Shown here: positions 37,147-49,200 of the stretch, one piece after another
Numbering within the stretch: the stretch's first letter is position 1
How the letters are laid out: each line of letters starts with the position of its first letter
NCBI GenBank assembly: GCA_946699065.1
Contig: CAMPDV010000389.1
Location: forward strand, 124,001 to 188,000
Reading direction: 5' to 3'
Source of the DNA: Loxodes magnus
Taxonomy: Eukaryota; Ciliophora; Karyorelictea; Loxodida; Loxodidae
Length of the DNA stretch: 64,000 bases
The notes under the pieces: model-generated
The model's input: only the letters and a program-made list of their open reading frames with translations
Databases searched by the model: none
Told to the model about the DNA's origin: nothing
Program-made: the position numbers and the translations under genes

Positions 37147-40100
37147 TCATTATATTTCTCTTCCACTCTTTTTCTATTCCTCTTCAATTTTCTCCATTTA
37201 CTTAGTCTACTCTATTTTAACCTCTGCTTCTTCTATATTTTATTAGACTTAATCAAGTATTCTAATAGCTTAACTCTCTTATTAAGGCAAAAAATTATTT
37301 TAACTTTACTCATCTTATTTTTGAAACTCTTGGCTTTTAAGTTTCCACTTTTCTTTAATTGAATCTATCTATATTTTAAAGAATTAAATATCAGGTCTAT
37401 CATTTTATTCAAAGCTAAAGCATTGCTTTAATAACTAAACTAATTCTGGTTCTTAATTTATTTCATCTAAAAATTAAGGAATTTCTTTATCTTTACAAAC
37501 TGCTTAATTAAGTTCAAATAAGCTATTTTTATCTGGAAAAGGTAGTTGCTCATTAAATATTTCTACAGCTATGCAAGCTAAAGACCAAATATCACTCTTT
37601 TAACTTACTTTACTTTTATATATTTCAGGAGCCATTCATTGAGCAGAACCTCTTTAATTTATAGTTGTCTTAATACTTTATTCATGTAATAATCCAAGGT
37701 CAGAAATTTTAGGAGAATCCAAGTCATCCAGTAGAATATTTAGAGATTTCATGTCTCTATGAATTAAACCTCTGGCATGAATTGCCTACAAGCCTTCGGA
37801 TATATAGCTCAATAAATTAAGTTTTCAAAAGAATCTCTAAGGAGGATTATTTTTGAATTCTGGAAATAACTGATTATTTTGAATAACTTAAAGTAAATTT
37901 CCTTTAGGCATATAATCAGTTATTAGACAAAAATAGTATTCTCCTTCTACTGAAGTATCAATTGATACTCCTACCAGCTTTAAAACTCTTTAGTTGTTTA
38001 CTTATAAGAGTGCTTTACATTCAAGGTAGAAATTGTCTATCAAGCTCTAAAGACCTTCCTTTTAATTCATAATTTTAAGAGCATAATCAAATCCTTCAAT
38101 ATTAATGAGATAAACAGTTGCAAATCCACCTTTACCTAAAATTTTCAAGTTATTAATATGACTTTTATCTGGAATTAATTATTTATAGTCATGTATTCTT
38201 ACTTAACATTTTATATCTTTGCCTGCACCATTTTAATATAATAGTTACCAAATATCATCTATAGTAGTTTTTTACTTTTAATTAATTTTGGTTTAGATAT
38301 TATTTTGAGCTTAAGAATAAATTTTAGGCTCTTAATTTTTATATTTCCCAATCCAACCTACAAAATTAGTATTCCCTTCAGATATAGGCATTTAATCAGG
38401 CTCGATTTAGTCTATTTTCGCATTATCAAATTTACAATTTCTTAACTTTGCTTTACTAAAATTTACTTTAGTCAAATTTGCATTACTCAGGTTGCAATTA
38501 TCAAAAAATGTATTACTCAAATCTGCTCCAGGTATCCATATTCCTTCTAGAGACTATTGAATAAACTAAAAATCCATATACTTCAGAATAGTTATGCAGT
38601 TAGTCGCTGCATTTGATAAGTTTTAATCTATCCTTGTTTCTTGAACTATCTTCAATAAGTTTTATTACATCTCCTTTGAACTATTTAACCCGCTTATAAA
38701 ATCTAGTATTTCCTTATGATTTACTATCAAAATACTATTTAAATTATGAGTTTCTAGAGTTTCAAAATTATTTCCTAAATTCATCACTAGGTTTGTTATA
38801 TCTTTAGCTATATAGAAATCTTTTATTGACGGATGTATAAACTCAAACCACTTTTTATTGTCTTACTCTTTTATTTGGATTAAGCATCCTAAATAATTTT
38901 AGTCCAAACTGAATTTATCTATTCACATTATATTTATTTCCTGAGATTTTTCCTTATCTAACTAACCGTCTAATAGGTCTCATATAGCTTATGATTAAAT
39001 TTCATTAAAAAGCTAAATCTATTTTTCTATTTATTCTGAATTTTTTTATAAAGTAATCAGTTTAGATTTCGTGTTCTTTTCTCATTAATTTATTAAGATC
39101 TCGTATATTTTAGCTTTTTATACTCTTTAGTCTTTTTACTTTTTTAAGTTCTCTAGAGTTTCGTTTTCTTTGAAGAAAATATATAAAAAGTAAGGGTTAT
39201 TAATAACATCCATTAGATCAGGAATACTTTAAATAAACTTAATTACTTCTTGTACATTTTAAGCTTCCTCTTAGCTTTATCCATTATTGACTAGATTTAT
39301 GTATTATTCTATTTAACTTTTATCAAAAGGTTTAATATACAACTGTTCTAACTCTTATACCTACGCTCTTTCACCTCTTCAAGGACAAAAGTAAGTTTTA
39401 TATCTATCTGCTATTAAGGCATAGTTGATTCTACAAGTGATAATGTATTTAGCATAAGGATATTATTATTATTATTTTAACTAAATGTAAAATTAAAGTT
39501 TGCATATCCTGGGTTTTCAACCAGGTTTCTGCTGACAAGTTTTTTTCCGTGGCTGTTCTTCATGACCTTTTTTAAAGTGGACGGCTACCACGAAGGATTC
39601 TCTTAGTTTCTTGTCCATAGTTTCTATTTATATATTCCTTACTCAGTAATCCAAAGTTTGTTTAAGTTTCTTCAGGTCCTTTATTCTTCATCGTACTTGA
39701 GTTATCTTCATTTCTTACAATGTCTTAGTAAATGATACAAAGATTAGCAGTACCAACAATTTTTATATCGTTTTTCTAATTTCTATTTTAAAAAAACTTT
39801 TTTCTCCAGCATCTCAATTCTTTTGTTTATGTTTGTATCATTTTTTTCTTAGATTTACTTTTCTTAATGTTGTATTTTGTGCTAATCTTCTTCTATGATC
39901 ATTCTTTGTGATTAATTGAAGTTAGTTTACGACATTTTATAAAGTTAATTTTCTGCTACTACTGAGTTTTTAATCAGTTAACTTTTGAGAATTAGCAGTT
40001 CGTTATTTTAATCTTCTATGTAATTCATTAGCTCCCGGATTTTTTCTCCTTGATTAAATAATATCTTCATATTCTGCAATTTTTTCTTTCATTTTTTCGA

Positions 40101-42155
40101 TTTCGCTTTGGAGTAAATTGTTATTTTTGGTTTCAGGGTTTTATTGTTCATTCGGACCAACCATTACTTTTCCCTCTGAAGACGAGCTAGATTCTATATC
40201 CTGTCTTTGTTTTTTTAGCTCCTCGTTCGTCATTTGTTTTCTTGTTTTTCTTTGTTATTTCTTAGAAAGACGAATGTTCTTCTCCATTTTTTTTAATATT
40301 TAGCATAAGGATATTTAACACTTATTTTATTAGTATTAATTATAGCTTTGTGCTGTCCTAGCTCATCATATGCGTCAAATAGAAACAGTACTTTTCTATA
40401 TTTCAGCTTTTCATTCCCAATTTTACTTTCAATTTTGTATTACCTAAAAGCTTCGTCTATTAAATTATCTTTTCAGCCTTAAATACTTGGAAGATATACG
40501 TATATAGGTAAATACTCGTGCTTTTACTCTAGATACTTCAATGCTAATTATTACAAAAATAACGATTTTCCTGAACCAGAATTTCCTAGAAGCAATAATC
40601 CTGATTTCTGTTCATTATCTAAAAACTTCTAAACTTCATTTTCCAGATTTAACTAATCTTATGAATTTTGATTAGGAGCACAAAGCAAGCTAACATAAGA
40701 TTCTCGTTTCTCATAAACCCCATCCCCTATTGATCTTTTCATATCTAAATAAATATCATTGCTTATACCTTTAACTGCTATTCAATTCTATTCTATTGTT
40801 TGATCATGCAAAGCAACATGTTCTGGATAAATTAATAATTCTATTATCAGTTAATGCTCTTTTACATTTTGATTTAAACTTTTCTATTTTGAGTTAAATA
40901 TATTCTCTTTGCAAGTACTAGCGTCTTTGTAATTTTCTTAGCTTAGTTCTAATAACACTTTCATAGCATAGTATCGAATCTATCATTCTTTATCATTGGA
41001 TAATAGCTCTAAAAGCTTGCAAGAGTCTTTTTTTAAATGTTTACTAGCTTTTTAATTTTTTATCATATGCTTTAGAAGAAAGCAGGCTCTAAATCTCAAG
41101 TCTAGTTCTTCATCCAATACAATAGTTTAGAATTATGCAAAATTATCTTTTTAGTATTACCTTGCTAGGTCATATGCAAGAATGTCTAGAATTCTTATTC
41201 TAAAAATTTTATTCTTTTATACTTCCTCATTTTTTCATCCCTGTCTTCATACGAAAAAATCCATTATGGAAGAGATCGCATAGTTATCATTAGCTTAATC
41301 TCCAAATTAGAAGACAATTATCTTTTAAGCAATTCTTATAATCCTACAAAATGGTTCAAAATTTTAATCTTGCTAGTTATTTGGAATATTTTCCAGTATC
41401 ATCAAGCTATATCTTAAAGTGAAATCAAGCTCTGGGCCTCCAATCATATTTTTTCTTACTAGCTCTAAGGAAGTTTAAATCTTTTTCATAATATCTTATT
41501 TTGTTCCATCATAAATAAAATTATTTTACTCGTTCTTCTAAAAAAACATATCCAATAGCTCAGGAATGTTTCGGACAATTTATTCTTTTAAGAGCTAAGA
41601 CCAGTCGGCATAATTATTATTATAGGCAAGTTCAATAAATTGGTTAATGAAAATTAGTGGATCATTGATATAGACTAATTTATTTTTATGAATCAGTTGC
41701 ATTCCTTGTTAAATTTTAGCTATCTACTACTCATTTATGCCTTCTTTTAAGAGTTTAAATCCTTCTTAATAATCATTTAGTTCCTCAATTTAATTTAATT
41801 TGTGCTTCTCATCAAGTATATAATTTTAATTGGGTAATTTCATCTTTTAATTCTTCGAGCTACAACAACCTCCTCCCTTCAGTTTTGAGGTAAACTTAAC
41901 TTAAAGCTTCTAGTTTTAATTGATTAGCACAGTTCTTTAAGCTTTATGATTAGACTCTTCAATATTACTAGAAATTCAGCGCTAAGCTTGTCAATGGTAG
42001 CTATTACTAAGGATCTTTAGAAGTGACTAACTAAGCTGGATTTAAAGATAGCCTGACTTATTAGAGTAACTAGCATAGCTATAAATTTGAGCAGCATGAA
42101 TGATTCTCAGATCTTAATTGATCTAGCAATTTAAGTTAGAAACTCCAGATGCCAT
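37147..42155 (-). pseudogene. NACHT-pentapeptide-kinase gene, copy 4, disrupted
   Basis: Near-identical to copy 1, starting at the matching ATG (42,155). The NACHT domain is split between Walker B and the sensor by a retroelement inserted at 39,465-40,296. Without the insertion and its 19-bp duplication the frame would be open for 1,385 residues with no net indel. The usual stop is also changed: AGT-TGA in copy 1 is AGT-GGA here, so reading would run five codons further to the next TGA (37,147-37,149). Kinase motifs are intact in the part downstream of the insertion. The insertion must abolish the full-length protein unless it is spliced or excised. Confidence 0.85.
39446..40315 (-). mobile_element. 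Small non-LTR-like retroelement, copy B, inside copy 4
   Basis: An 832-bp insertion (39,465-40,296) bounded by a perfect 19-bp target duplication, TATTTAGCATAAGGATATT. The empty site is preserved in copies 1 and 3. On the - strand it starts near an ATG (MEKNIRLSKKQQRK), then ESSSSSEGKVMVG, a coiled coil, and CWYCQSLYHLLRHC, an exact C-x2-C-x4-H-x4-C knuckle. RTWRNLNKLWIT and GIYKQK follow, then short hairpins (such as GTGGTAGCCGTCCAC) and an AAT tail. Relative to copy A, one base is missing in the middle (near IIQ/RELMNYIEDQ), so its ORF is frameshifted. No reverse transcriptase. The insertion is younger than the copy 1/copy 4 duplication. Confidence 0.85.
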
Positions 42156-42631
42156 TTAGTTATTTTAGCTTCTTAGATTTAAAAATCAGTTATAAACAAA
42201 ATTAAACGGCTTAATTAAGTTTAATTTAAACCCTAACTATATTTCTTTATTTCTAGCATTAATAGCAACCATCAAATCTTCTACCTTCACGTAGTAACCT
42301 CCATTATCCTACCTTCTATGAATATCCTTCAATTCTCTCTTTCTCACTCCTTTAATCAATCTTACATGATAAATAACTATAGCACTTATGATTTAAGTTG
42401 ATAGTAGCTTGTCAGTATATCAGTACTAAGGTTCTAATAAATATCAGATTATACTTTAATAATTTTCATTCAGTGAGCAGAACTAAAATTATCTCTTAGA
42501 CAGTTAATAAATCTAAAATAAGGTTAAATACATTTGACTATAACTCAGCTACTGGCTATTAATAAATAAGCAAGACATACATAAATTATAACTCTAGTAG
42601 TTAATAAAAAAGAGGTATATAAATAATAAAC

Positions 42632-42678
42632 AAAGAGGATTATAAAGCGCGTAGCACTTCGTTGGCGCGCAGCTCTTT
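42632..42678. other. Nested GC-rich hairpin
   Basis: AAAGAG (42,632-42,637) pairs with CTCTTT (42,673-42,678), and inside it GCGCG (42,647-42,651) pairs with CGCGC (42,666-42,670). GCGCG runs are exceptional in this AT-rich window. The nested stems suggest a fragment of a structured RNA, origin unknown. Confidence 0.5.
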
Positions 42679-42839
42679 CAATATTAGTATTTAATATTAA
42701 GAAAAAAAATGCTCTCATGCTTCTTCTAGTCTAATGAGTCACACCAGCTTCTCCAAATGGGGAATCCACTTATTAAACATTACTCACAAGTCTTGAATCA
42801 AATGTTCAGTCTTCTTGGTAAAGGTCCAAATAAGAATTA

Positions 42840-43030
42840 GCTATTAAATCATTATTTAGAAGGTCCGTTAGTCAAACTATCGTACTGCTAGAGAAAATCC
42901 TCGGGGTAAGTTAGACTAGTCTCAACTGAGCTTATCCACTCTTTCCTGTGGTGGCATCTAGTGCGAGATTACTAGCAATGCAGTATACACCACCAGTCTT
43001 CCTACTAGTTCTCCTGACCACAGCCGACAT
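42840..43030 (-). rRNA. Organelle/bacterial-type LSU rRNA 3'-end-like fragment
   Basis: On the - strand, blocks appear in the order of the 3' end of bacterial-type 23S rRNA: GGCTGTGGTCAGGAGAACTA, then GTAGGAAGACTGGTGGTGTA (compare CTAGTACGAGAGGACCGGAGTGG of E. coli), then GGAAAGAGTGGATAAGC (compare GGAAGAGATAAGTGC), then CTAACTTACCCCGAGG (compare GAAACTTGCCCCGAGATG). The CCCCGAG block and the absence of the eukaryotic GAACGCCTCTAAGTCAG sequence argue for a mitochondrial origin over nuclear LSU. Several substitutions and gaps make it partial or strongly diverged. Confidence 0.45.
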
Positions 43031-43055
43031 CCATTTTATACTATATAATAATAAG

Positions 43056-43790
43056 ATTGGTAAGCATCTCTATCCTTAGTATAATAAAAGGGATAATAAG
43101 TAACATTAAGGAGCCATAAGTTAATTCAAGAAATCATTTGCTAGTCTCTTAGAAATAGTTAACTTAGCTTTAGTATTATCTTTTCTTATCCTCTAGACAT
43201 GAAATAAATCAAGTAGCTAATTAAATAAATAGGCTCAAAGATAAAGATAAACATGTAAGGTATATAGAGAGAACAATTCTGTTAAGACAGATCTAATCTT
43301 AACAAGAAGACTAAAAGAGAATACGAACTAAACATATTCTATAGAAAATTAACTCAATCAGTTATCACTTAGTTACTACAAAAATTCTTAATAGATTAAA
43401 TTTATTCTACCAACTTCAAACCTTTCTGAGTTAAAATATAGCATAAATAAATCTCTTTAAAGATAGGTATTATAAGGTAATAAGAGAGATAGGCATAATA
43501 TTATTAATTTTAAATACAGTTAGTCCTAGAATGAAAACAGCTTTCTGATCAAACTTTGAAGAATTCGTATATCTAAGTTGCAAAAATACTGATCAAACTA
43601 TACAAGTTTAAGCCATCAGTTTGATATAAAAGGGATTTTAGAATATAACAAACCAAAAAAGTGCTTTTTAAACCATGATTCTTGCTGCTTTTTAAATCCA
43701 TAGATACACATTAAGATTCATCAAATCAACTAATAATTTCAGTCTAAACTTAATGTTCAAATAATAAATTAATTACCCATCACAACTAAA
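43056..43790 (-). other. Upstream block of copy 4 (continued)
   Basis: Diverged inverted counterpart of the region upstream of copy 2 (about 16,700-17,440), recognisable by GGAGCCATAAGTTAATTC and by GCCATCAGTTTGATATAAAAG. Also related to 56,600-57,260. No gene recognised. Confidence 0.45.
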
Positions 43791-43794
43791 GAAA

Positions 43795-44345
43795 AATCAA
43801 CTCTCTTAAATGAAATCTTTAATAAGAAAATACTTCCTAATAAGTTAAAAGGGTTAATTATTAATAAGCTTAAATATCCTTAATTTCAATTAATTAAATC
43901 AACTACCATAGAAGAGACCAATCTTAAGTATATCTTTACTTATAAGACAGAAAACAAAGTTACTTAAATTTACCACTTTTAGTTAATAGACTATTAATAT
44001 AACTAAGCATATATAATAAGGAATATCTTTAAGATACTAAAGATTTAGCTAATAAACTAATGTTTAGAATGTAAAATATAAGTAAGATATTATTAGCTTT
44101 CATCTTAAGTTATACAATCATAAATAAATTTAAATCTATATACAAAATAAGAACCTATGATAAATATATTGCTTTATAAAGAGTAATTTTTCTAGGCAAT
44201 TCAGTAACACTAATGATATTCATTTTATTTATAAAATAAGATACATTATAGAAAACTAGTCACTACTGAGACACAGAGAGAGTTTAATATAATTTATTAA
44301 CAATGTGCATAAAATCTTAAAAAAGCTTATAGAGAACAATAAAAA
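43795..44345 (+). repeat. 530-bp dispersed repeat, copy c
   Basis: Direct copy of 26,360-26,890 and inverted copy of 14,890-15,420, with a one-base insertion near 43,856 and a two-base loss of a CA repeat near 44,273. Confidence 0.7.
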
Positions 44346-46269
44346 TATTATCTAAGTGCTATCTAGCAAACTTCTATAAATTACTAAGGATAATATCTTC
44401 TTACTAATTTTAACTTCTAAATCCATTCAACTTATTAGTATTTGGTTACTTATTTTATTATTCTGGTTTTTCTGTATCACTTTTTCTCTTTATTTAGCTT
44501 AATTATCTCAGGTTTTTTTTTTCAGCTATAGCTTTACTTTTCTAAGACTATATTTGTCTTTGCTTAGAACTTTTTAGCGAAAGATTATTCTATTTTCTCT
44601 TAAAATATTTCTTCTAGTACATGTTATTCTATCCATTATATAGATTAGCCAAGTGAGAGAAAATCGACCTTATAAAAAAATATCAAAGTATTTACTAAGT
44701 AAACTGGATAAGGAAGAAAATTAAATGCTAGCTAGCAATGAAAAAAAAGTAGACATGTGGTTCTATTAGTCTGCTATTCTTTTTTTATTCCTCTGCAATC
44801 TAACCTCTTAGTTTATTAAAAGCTCAAGAACTTTTCCAAGTCTTAAAGTGAGAGACGACCATTTTATATAAGCTTGCTTAATATCAACAACATAGCTACT
44901 TTCCTTGCTGAACTAGGAGGATTAGCATACTTTGTATTTTACAGTTGGAAGGTAATTGCTGTTTGAGTAAGAGGTAATCTGAGTTTCTTAATAAAAGCTC
45001 TAGCTATTCTTATAATCGCTGCTGATATCCTAGACATAGCAACATTCCTAATTATCTAAAGAAACTAGAACAGATTGGACCATAGCTGTTACAATCCTCA
45101 TCTTAGGTTTAAAGTCAAGAGTTGATTAGATACTTGATTGGATAGTTTTCCTTTACAGGAAAAAATCCTATTGGTAACAGCTATTTAGCTATTTAGCTAT
45201 ATAAGATAGAGGATATTAGTATTGACTAGAGCTTTTAATAAAAGACTTGATAGCTTATTGGATACTTAGTAGCTTAAGATCTGGAAGAGAGGTTTAAATT
45301 CATTTCATAGTAACTTTAAATAGATTTTTCCTTGTAAGATACTAGCTAAGATATTAATCGATAATTCAGCTTTAGTTGCCTTTGTTTTAAGAAACTATCT
45401 CTATAATAGTGCAGATACTAGTAAGGGTTAAAAAACATAACCTCTACCTTTATTTGCAAGTAACTGGCACGACTTAGTCTACTAAATCAATTTCAGCTTG
45501 ACTAGGAAAAGAAGAAACTACTTATCTGTAATCAATCTTGATTCTGGTTAATAGATTTTAGGCCACTACCTTAGAATAAATCTAAGCCCTTCTAACTAAG
45601 AAATTTATTATATGGATATCTTATAAGGTGAAAGACTAAGAAAATCTGAAGAAACAAACAGTCAAATGTTCTAATAGTAAAACTAACTCTTTTCTTCCGG
45701 CAATTCTGAAGCTCTTTTAGTAGTAAGCATTAGTTTAATGATTTCACTAAGTTAATGTAAACAGAAATATGAATCTGAATCTTCTTGCTCCCATAATTTA
45801 AGTTTTCTGTGAGATGAGAAACTATCAAAATCTTGAGTTATATAGCAGTCTTAATTATATATCCCTCCCCACAGTCCTTTTAGTCTAGTAATTATTAGGT
45901 ACCTCTAATATTATCCAGGGTATTCAAATCTAAGCAACTATCTCTATCCTATAGAATAACCCAGATGCACTTCACAAACTAATATCTACCTTTCCTTTCT
46001 CAAACCAGTCATTCGAAGTAACAAATACTTGTTATTAATGAGTAAGACTAGCAAGTAAAGCTAAATCTAGACTTAGCTAATATTCAAGAAAACTCACTAT
46101 TAAGATCCTTTATATTAAACTGACTTATCTATAAAGACTTCTTCTTTAAACTATTTTAATTAGACTTAAAGTACTAAGTTTCAATCAATATCTAGATAAA
46201 ACTAATTAGCAAGTGAATATCTTAACTGATTTTAATTATAAAATAAGATAGTATAATGTCTGTATATTG
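44346..46269 (-). other. Downstream block of copy 5
   Basis: The - strand near 44,350-44,660 is homologous to the possible coding block after copy 1 (WLIYIMDRITCTRRNI, VEWIQKLKLVRRYY), though with an indel between conserved parts. The segment 45,140-45,450 repeats the block at 13,700-14,040 but lacks a base at the conserved CCTTACCTAG position, so at least one copy is broken. I assign no CDS. Confidence 0.4.
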
Positions 46270-49200
46270 TCACCCTTTTTTCTCTTCCATATAACTTACC
46301 TCTTAATTCTTATTCTACACTAATTTAAATTCTACTTCTGTTTTATTTTATTAATCTTCTATGGTAGTAATTTATCTCTCTTAGTTCAAAGCAATCTTTT
46401 ATGTACTTACCCCTTGGCTAATTTATTGATTCCCTTATTGAGGCTAAATTTTATATTTCCAGTTTTATTTTATTGAGTCTATCTATATTTTGAAGCTTCA
46501 AATATCAGGTCTACCGTTTTAGTCAAAATTGAAGCATTTTTGTAATAGCTCAACTAGTTCTGTCTCTTGATTAATTTCGTCTGAGAATTAAGGAATTTTT
46601 TTCTGGTGGCAAATTGCATCCATAAGTTAAATTTAGTTATCTTAGCCGGGAAAAGGTAGTTGCTCATTAAATATTTCTATGGCTATGCAAGCTAAAGATC
46701 AGATGTCACTCTTTTAACTTACTTCTTTTTTGAAAATTTCAGGGGCCATTCATTATGGTGTCCCTTTTGATTATATTGTTGTCTTAACACTTGATTCATG
46801 TAATAATCCAAGGTCAGAAATTTTGGGAGAATCCGAATCGTCTAGCAGTATATTTGGAGATTTCATGTCTCTATGAATTAAGCCTCTGGCATGAATTGCC
46901 TGTAAACCTTCAGCTATCTAGCTCAGCAAGTTAAGCTTTCTAAAGAATCTTTAAGGTGGATCCTTTTTGAATTCTAGGAATAACTGATTAGATTAAATTA
47001 CTTAGTATAGGCTTCCTTTAGGCATATAATCAGTTATTAGACAAAAAGAGTAATCTCCTTTAACTGAAGTATCAATTGATACTCCAACCAGCTTTAAAAC
47101 TCTTTAGTTATTTACTTGCAAGAGTGCTTTGCATTCATAGTAGAAAGAATCTATCAAGCTCTAAAGATTTCCCTTTTAGTTCATCATTTTGAGTGCATAG
47201 TCAGATCCTTCAATATTAATTAGATAAACAGTTGCATATCCACCTTAACCTAAAAATTTCAAGTTACTAAGGTGCTTTTTATCTGGGATTATTTCATTAT
47301 AATTTCATAGCCTTATTTGAGATTTAATATCATAACCTGCACCGTTTTATTTTAATAGAAATTGAATATCATCCAGAGTAAGTTACCTTTTGATCTAGAG
47401 ATTCGAAGTTTATTTCCCAATCCAATCTACAAAATTAGTATTCCCTTCAATTATAGGTATTTAATCAGACTTAATTTAGTCTATTAAGGCATTATCAAAT
47501 TTGCAATTTCTTAGCGTTGCCCCTCTAAAATTTACTTTAATCAAGTTTGCATTACTAAAGTTGCATTCATCAAAAACTGAATTACTCAAATCTGCTCCAG
47601 ATATCTATATTCCCTCTAGAGACTACTATATAAACTAAAAACCCATATACTTCAATATCGTAATACAGTTAGCTCCAGCATTTTATAAATTCCTATTTAA
47701 ACTCGTTTCTTTAACTATCTCCAATAAAGTTGATTACACTTGCTATGAATCAGTAATCCCCTTTACAAACTATACTATTTCCATATGATCTACTATCGAA
47801 ATCATATTAATAAAATGAGCTTCTAGATAGCTTATGTTGTTTTCTAAGTTTACCATTAGATTAGCAATATCCTTAGCTATAAAGTAATCTCTTATTGACG
47901 GATGTATAAACTCAAACCACTTTTTTTAGTTTTACTCTTTTATTTCAATTAGACATCCTATATGGTTTTAGTTCTCAGTGAATTGATTCATTCATTTTGT
48001 ATTTATTTTCCAAAAGTTTTCCACGTCTATCTATCCATTTAGCAGTTCTCATGAGGCTTTTATCTAAATTTCATTAAAAAGCTTTATCTATTAATTTACC
48101 AAGTTATTGTCTTATCCCTAGATCTATAACTTCTCTTTGGTTCTCTCATTTCATTTGCTTACTAGAATTTCATATATTTTAGCTTTTTATGCTTTGTAAT
48201 CATTTTCCTTCCTTAAGTACTCCAGTATTTCATTTTCACTTAAGAAGGTAAATAAAAAAAACGGGTTATTTATAACTTCTATTAGGTCAGGAATACCTTA
48301 AATAAACTTCATTACTTCTTATACTTTTTAAGCTTCATCCTTTGTATTTATACTTCGATTCTCCTCTTTACTCTACTTCCTTATGACTAGCTATATATAC
48401 TCCTCTACTTAGCTTCTATCAAAAAGTTTAATATACAGTTCCTATAATCTCTATATCTACGCTCTTTCACTTTTATAAGGAGAAAAATAGTCTTTATAAG
48501 AATAAGCTGTAAAGGCGTAGTTGATTCTACATGTGATGATATACTTAGAATTAGGGTATTTTTGGCTTATTTTATTACTGTTTATTATAGCTTTATACGA
48601 TCCTAGTTCATCATATGCATCAAGCAAAAACAGCACTAGTCTAAACCTCAGCTTTCTGTTTTTTTGAATTTGATATTTGTTAAAAGCATTTTCTATTAGA
48701 TTATCCTCTCAGTTTGAAATGGTAGGAAGGTATACGTATATAGGTAAATACTCATGCTTTTGCTCTAGATACTTCAATGCTAGTTACTTCAAGAATAGCG
48801 ATTTTCCTGAGCATGAGTTTCCTAGAAGTAGTAATCCTGATTTCTGTTCATTATCAAGAAACTTCTAAACTTCTTGTTCTAGATCTAAATATTCATTTGA
48901 GTTAGGACTAGGAGCACACTACAAGCTTACATACTATTCAATCTTATCCTAAATGTCGTCTTTCAAGTATCTAATCATATATGAGTAATCGCTCATATCT
49001 AAGCCTTTAAGAGTTAGTCAATTCTATTCTATGGTTTATGTAAGCAAAGTAAAATTTTCTTGGTCTAATAGTATTTCTATTATTAACTAATGCTCTTTAG
49101 TATTTAAATTTAAACTCTCTATTTTTAATTTAAATATCCTCTCTTTGTAATTACTAGCTACTTAGTTATTTTCAAGGCTTAGTTCTAATAATTATTTCAT

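Larger units (their letters stand above)
35690..42615 (-). repeat. Arm 2 of the large palindrome (copy 4 and flanks)
   Basis: Reverse-complement partner of 8440-14,524. After removing the 851-bp retroelement insertion, the coding parts of the two arms have exactly equal length, apart from the altered stop. Homology stops at about 42,615, where an rRNA-like insertion begins, and continues in diverged form beyond 43,055. Confidence 0.85.
42616..43055 (-). mobile_element. About 440-bp insertion carrying rRNA-like sequence
   Basis: Comparison with the upstream region of copy 2 (17,440-17,490) shows about 440 extra bases here, between TTAATAAAAA and AAGATTGG. The edges are similar but not identical (TATATAAATAATAA and CTATATAATAATAAG), possibly a degenerate target duplication. 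The insert is much more GC-rich than its surroundings. It holds an LSU rRNA-like segment and a GC-rich hairpin. It may be a retroposed RNA or a piece of organelle DNA. Confidence 0.55.

Noticed and set aside
42940-43030. SSU rRNA interpretation from TTGCTAGTAATC and ATGCC
   Set aside because: The longer colinear match is to the 3' end of bacterial-type LSU rRNA; no ACACACCGCCC box follows, as SSU would require.
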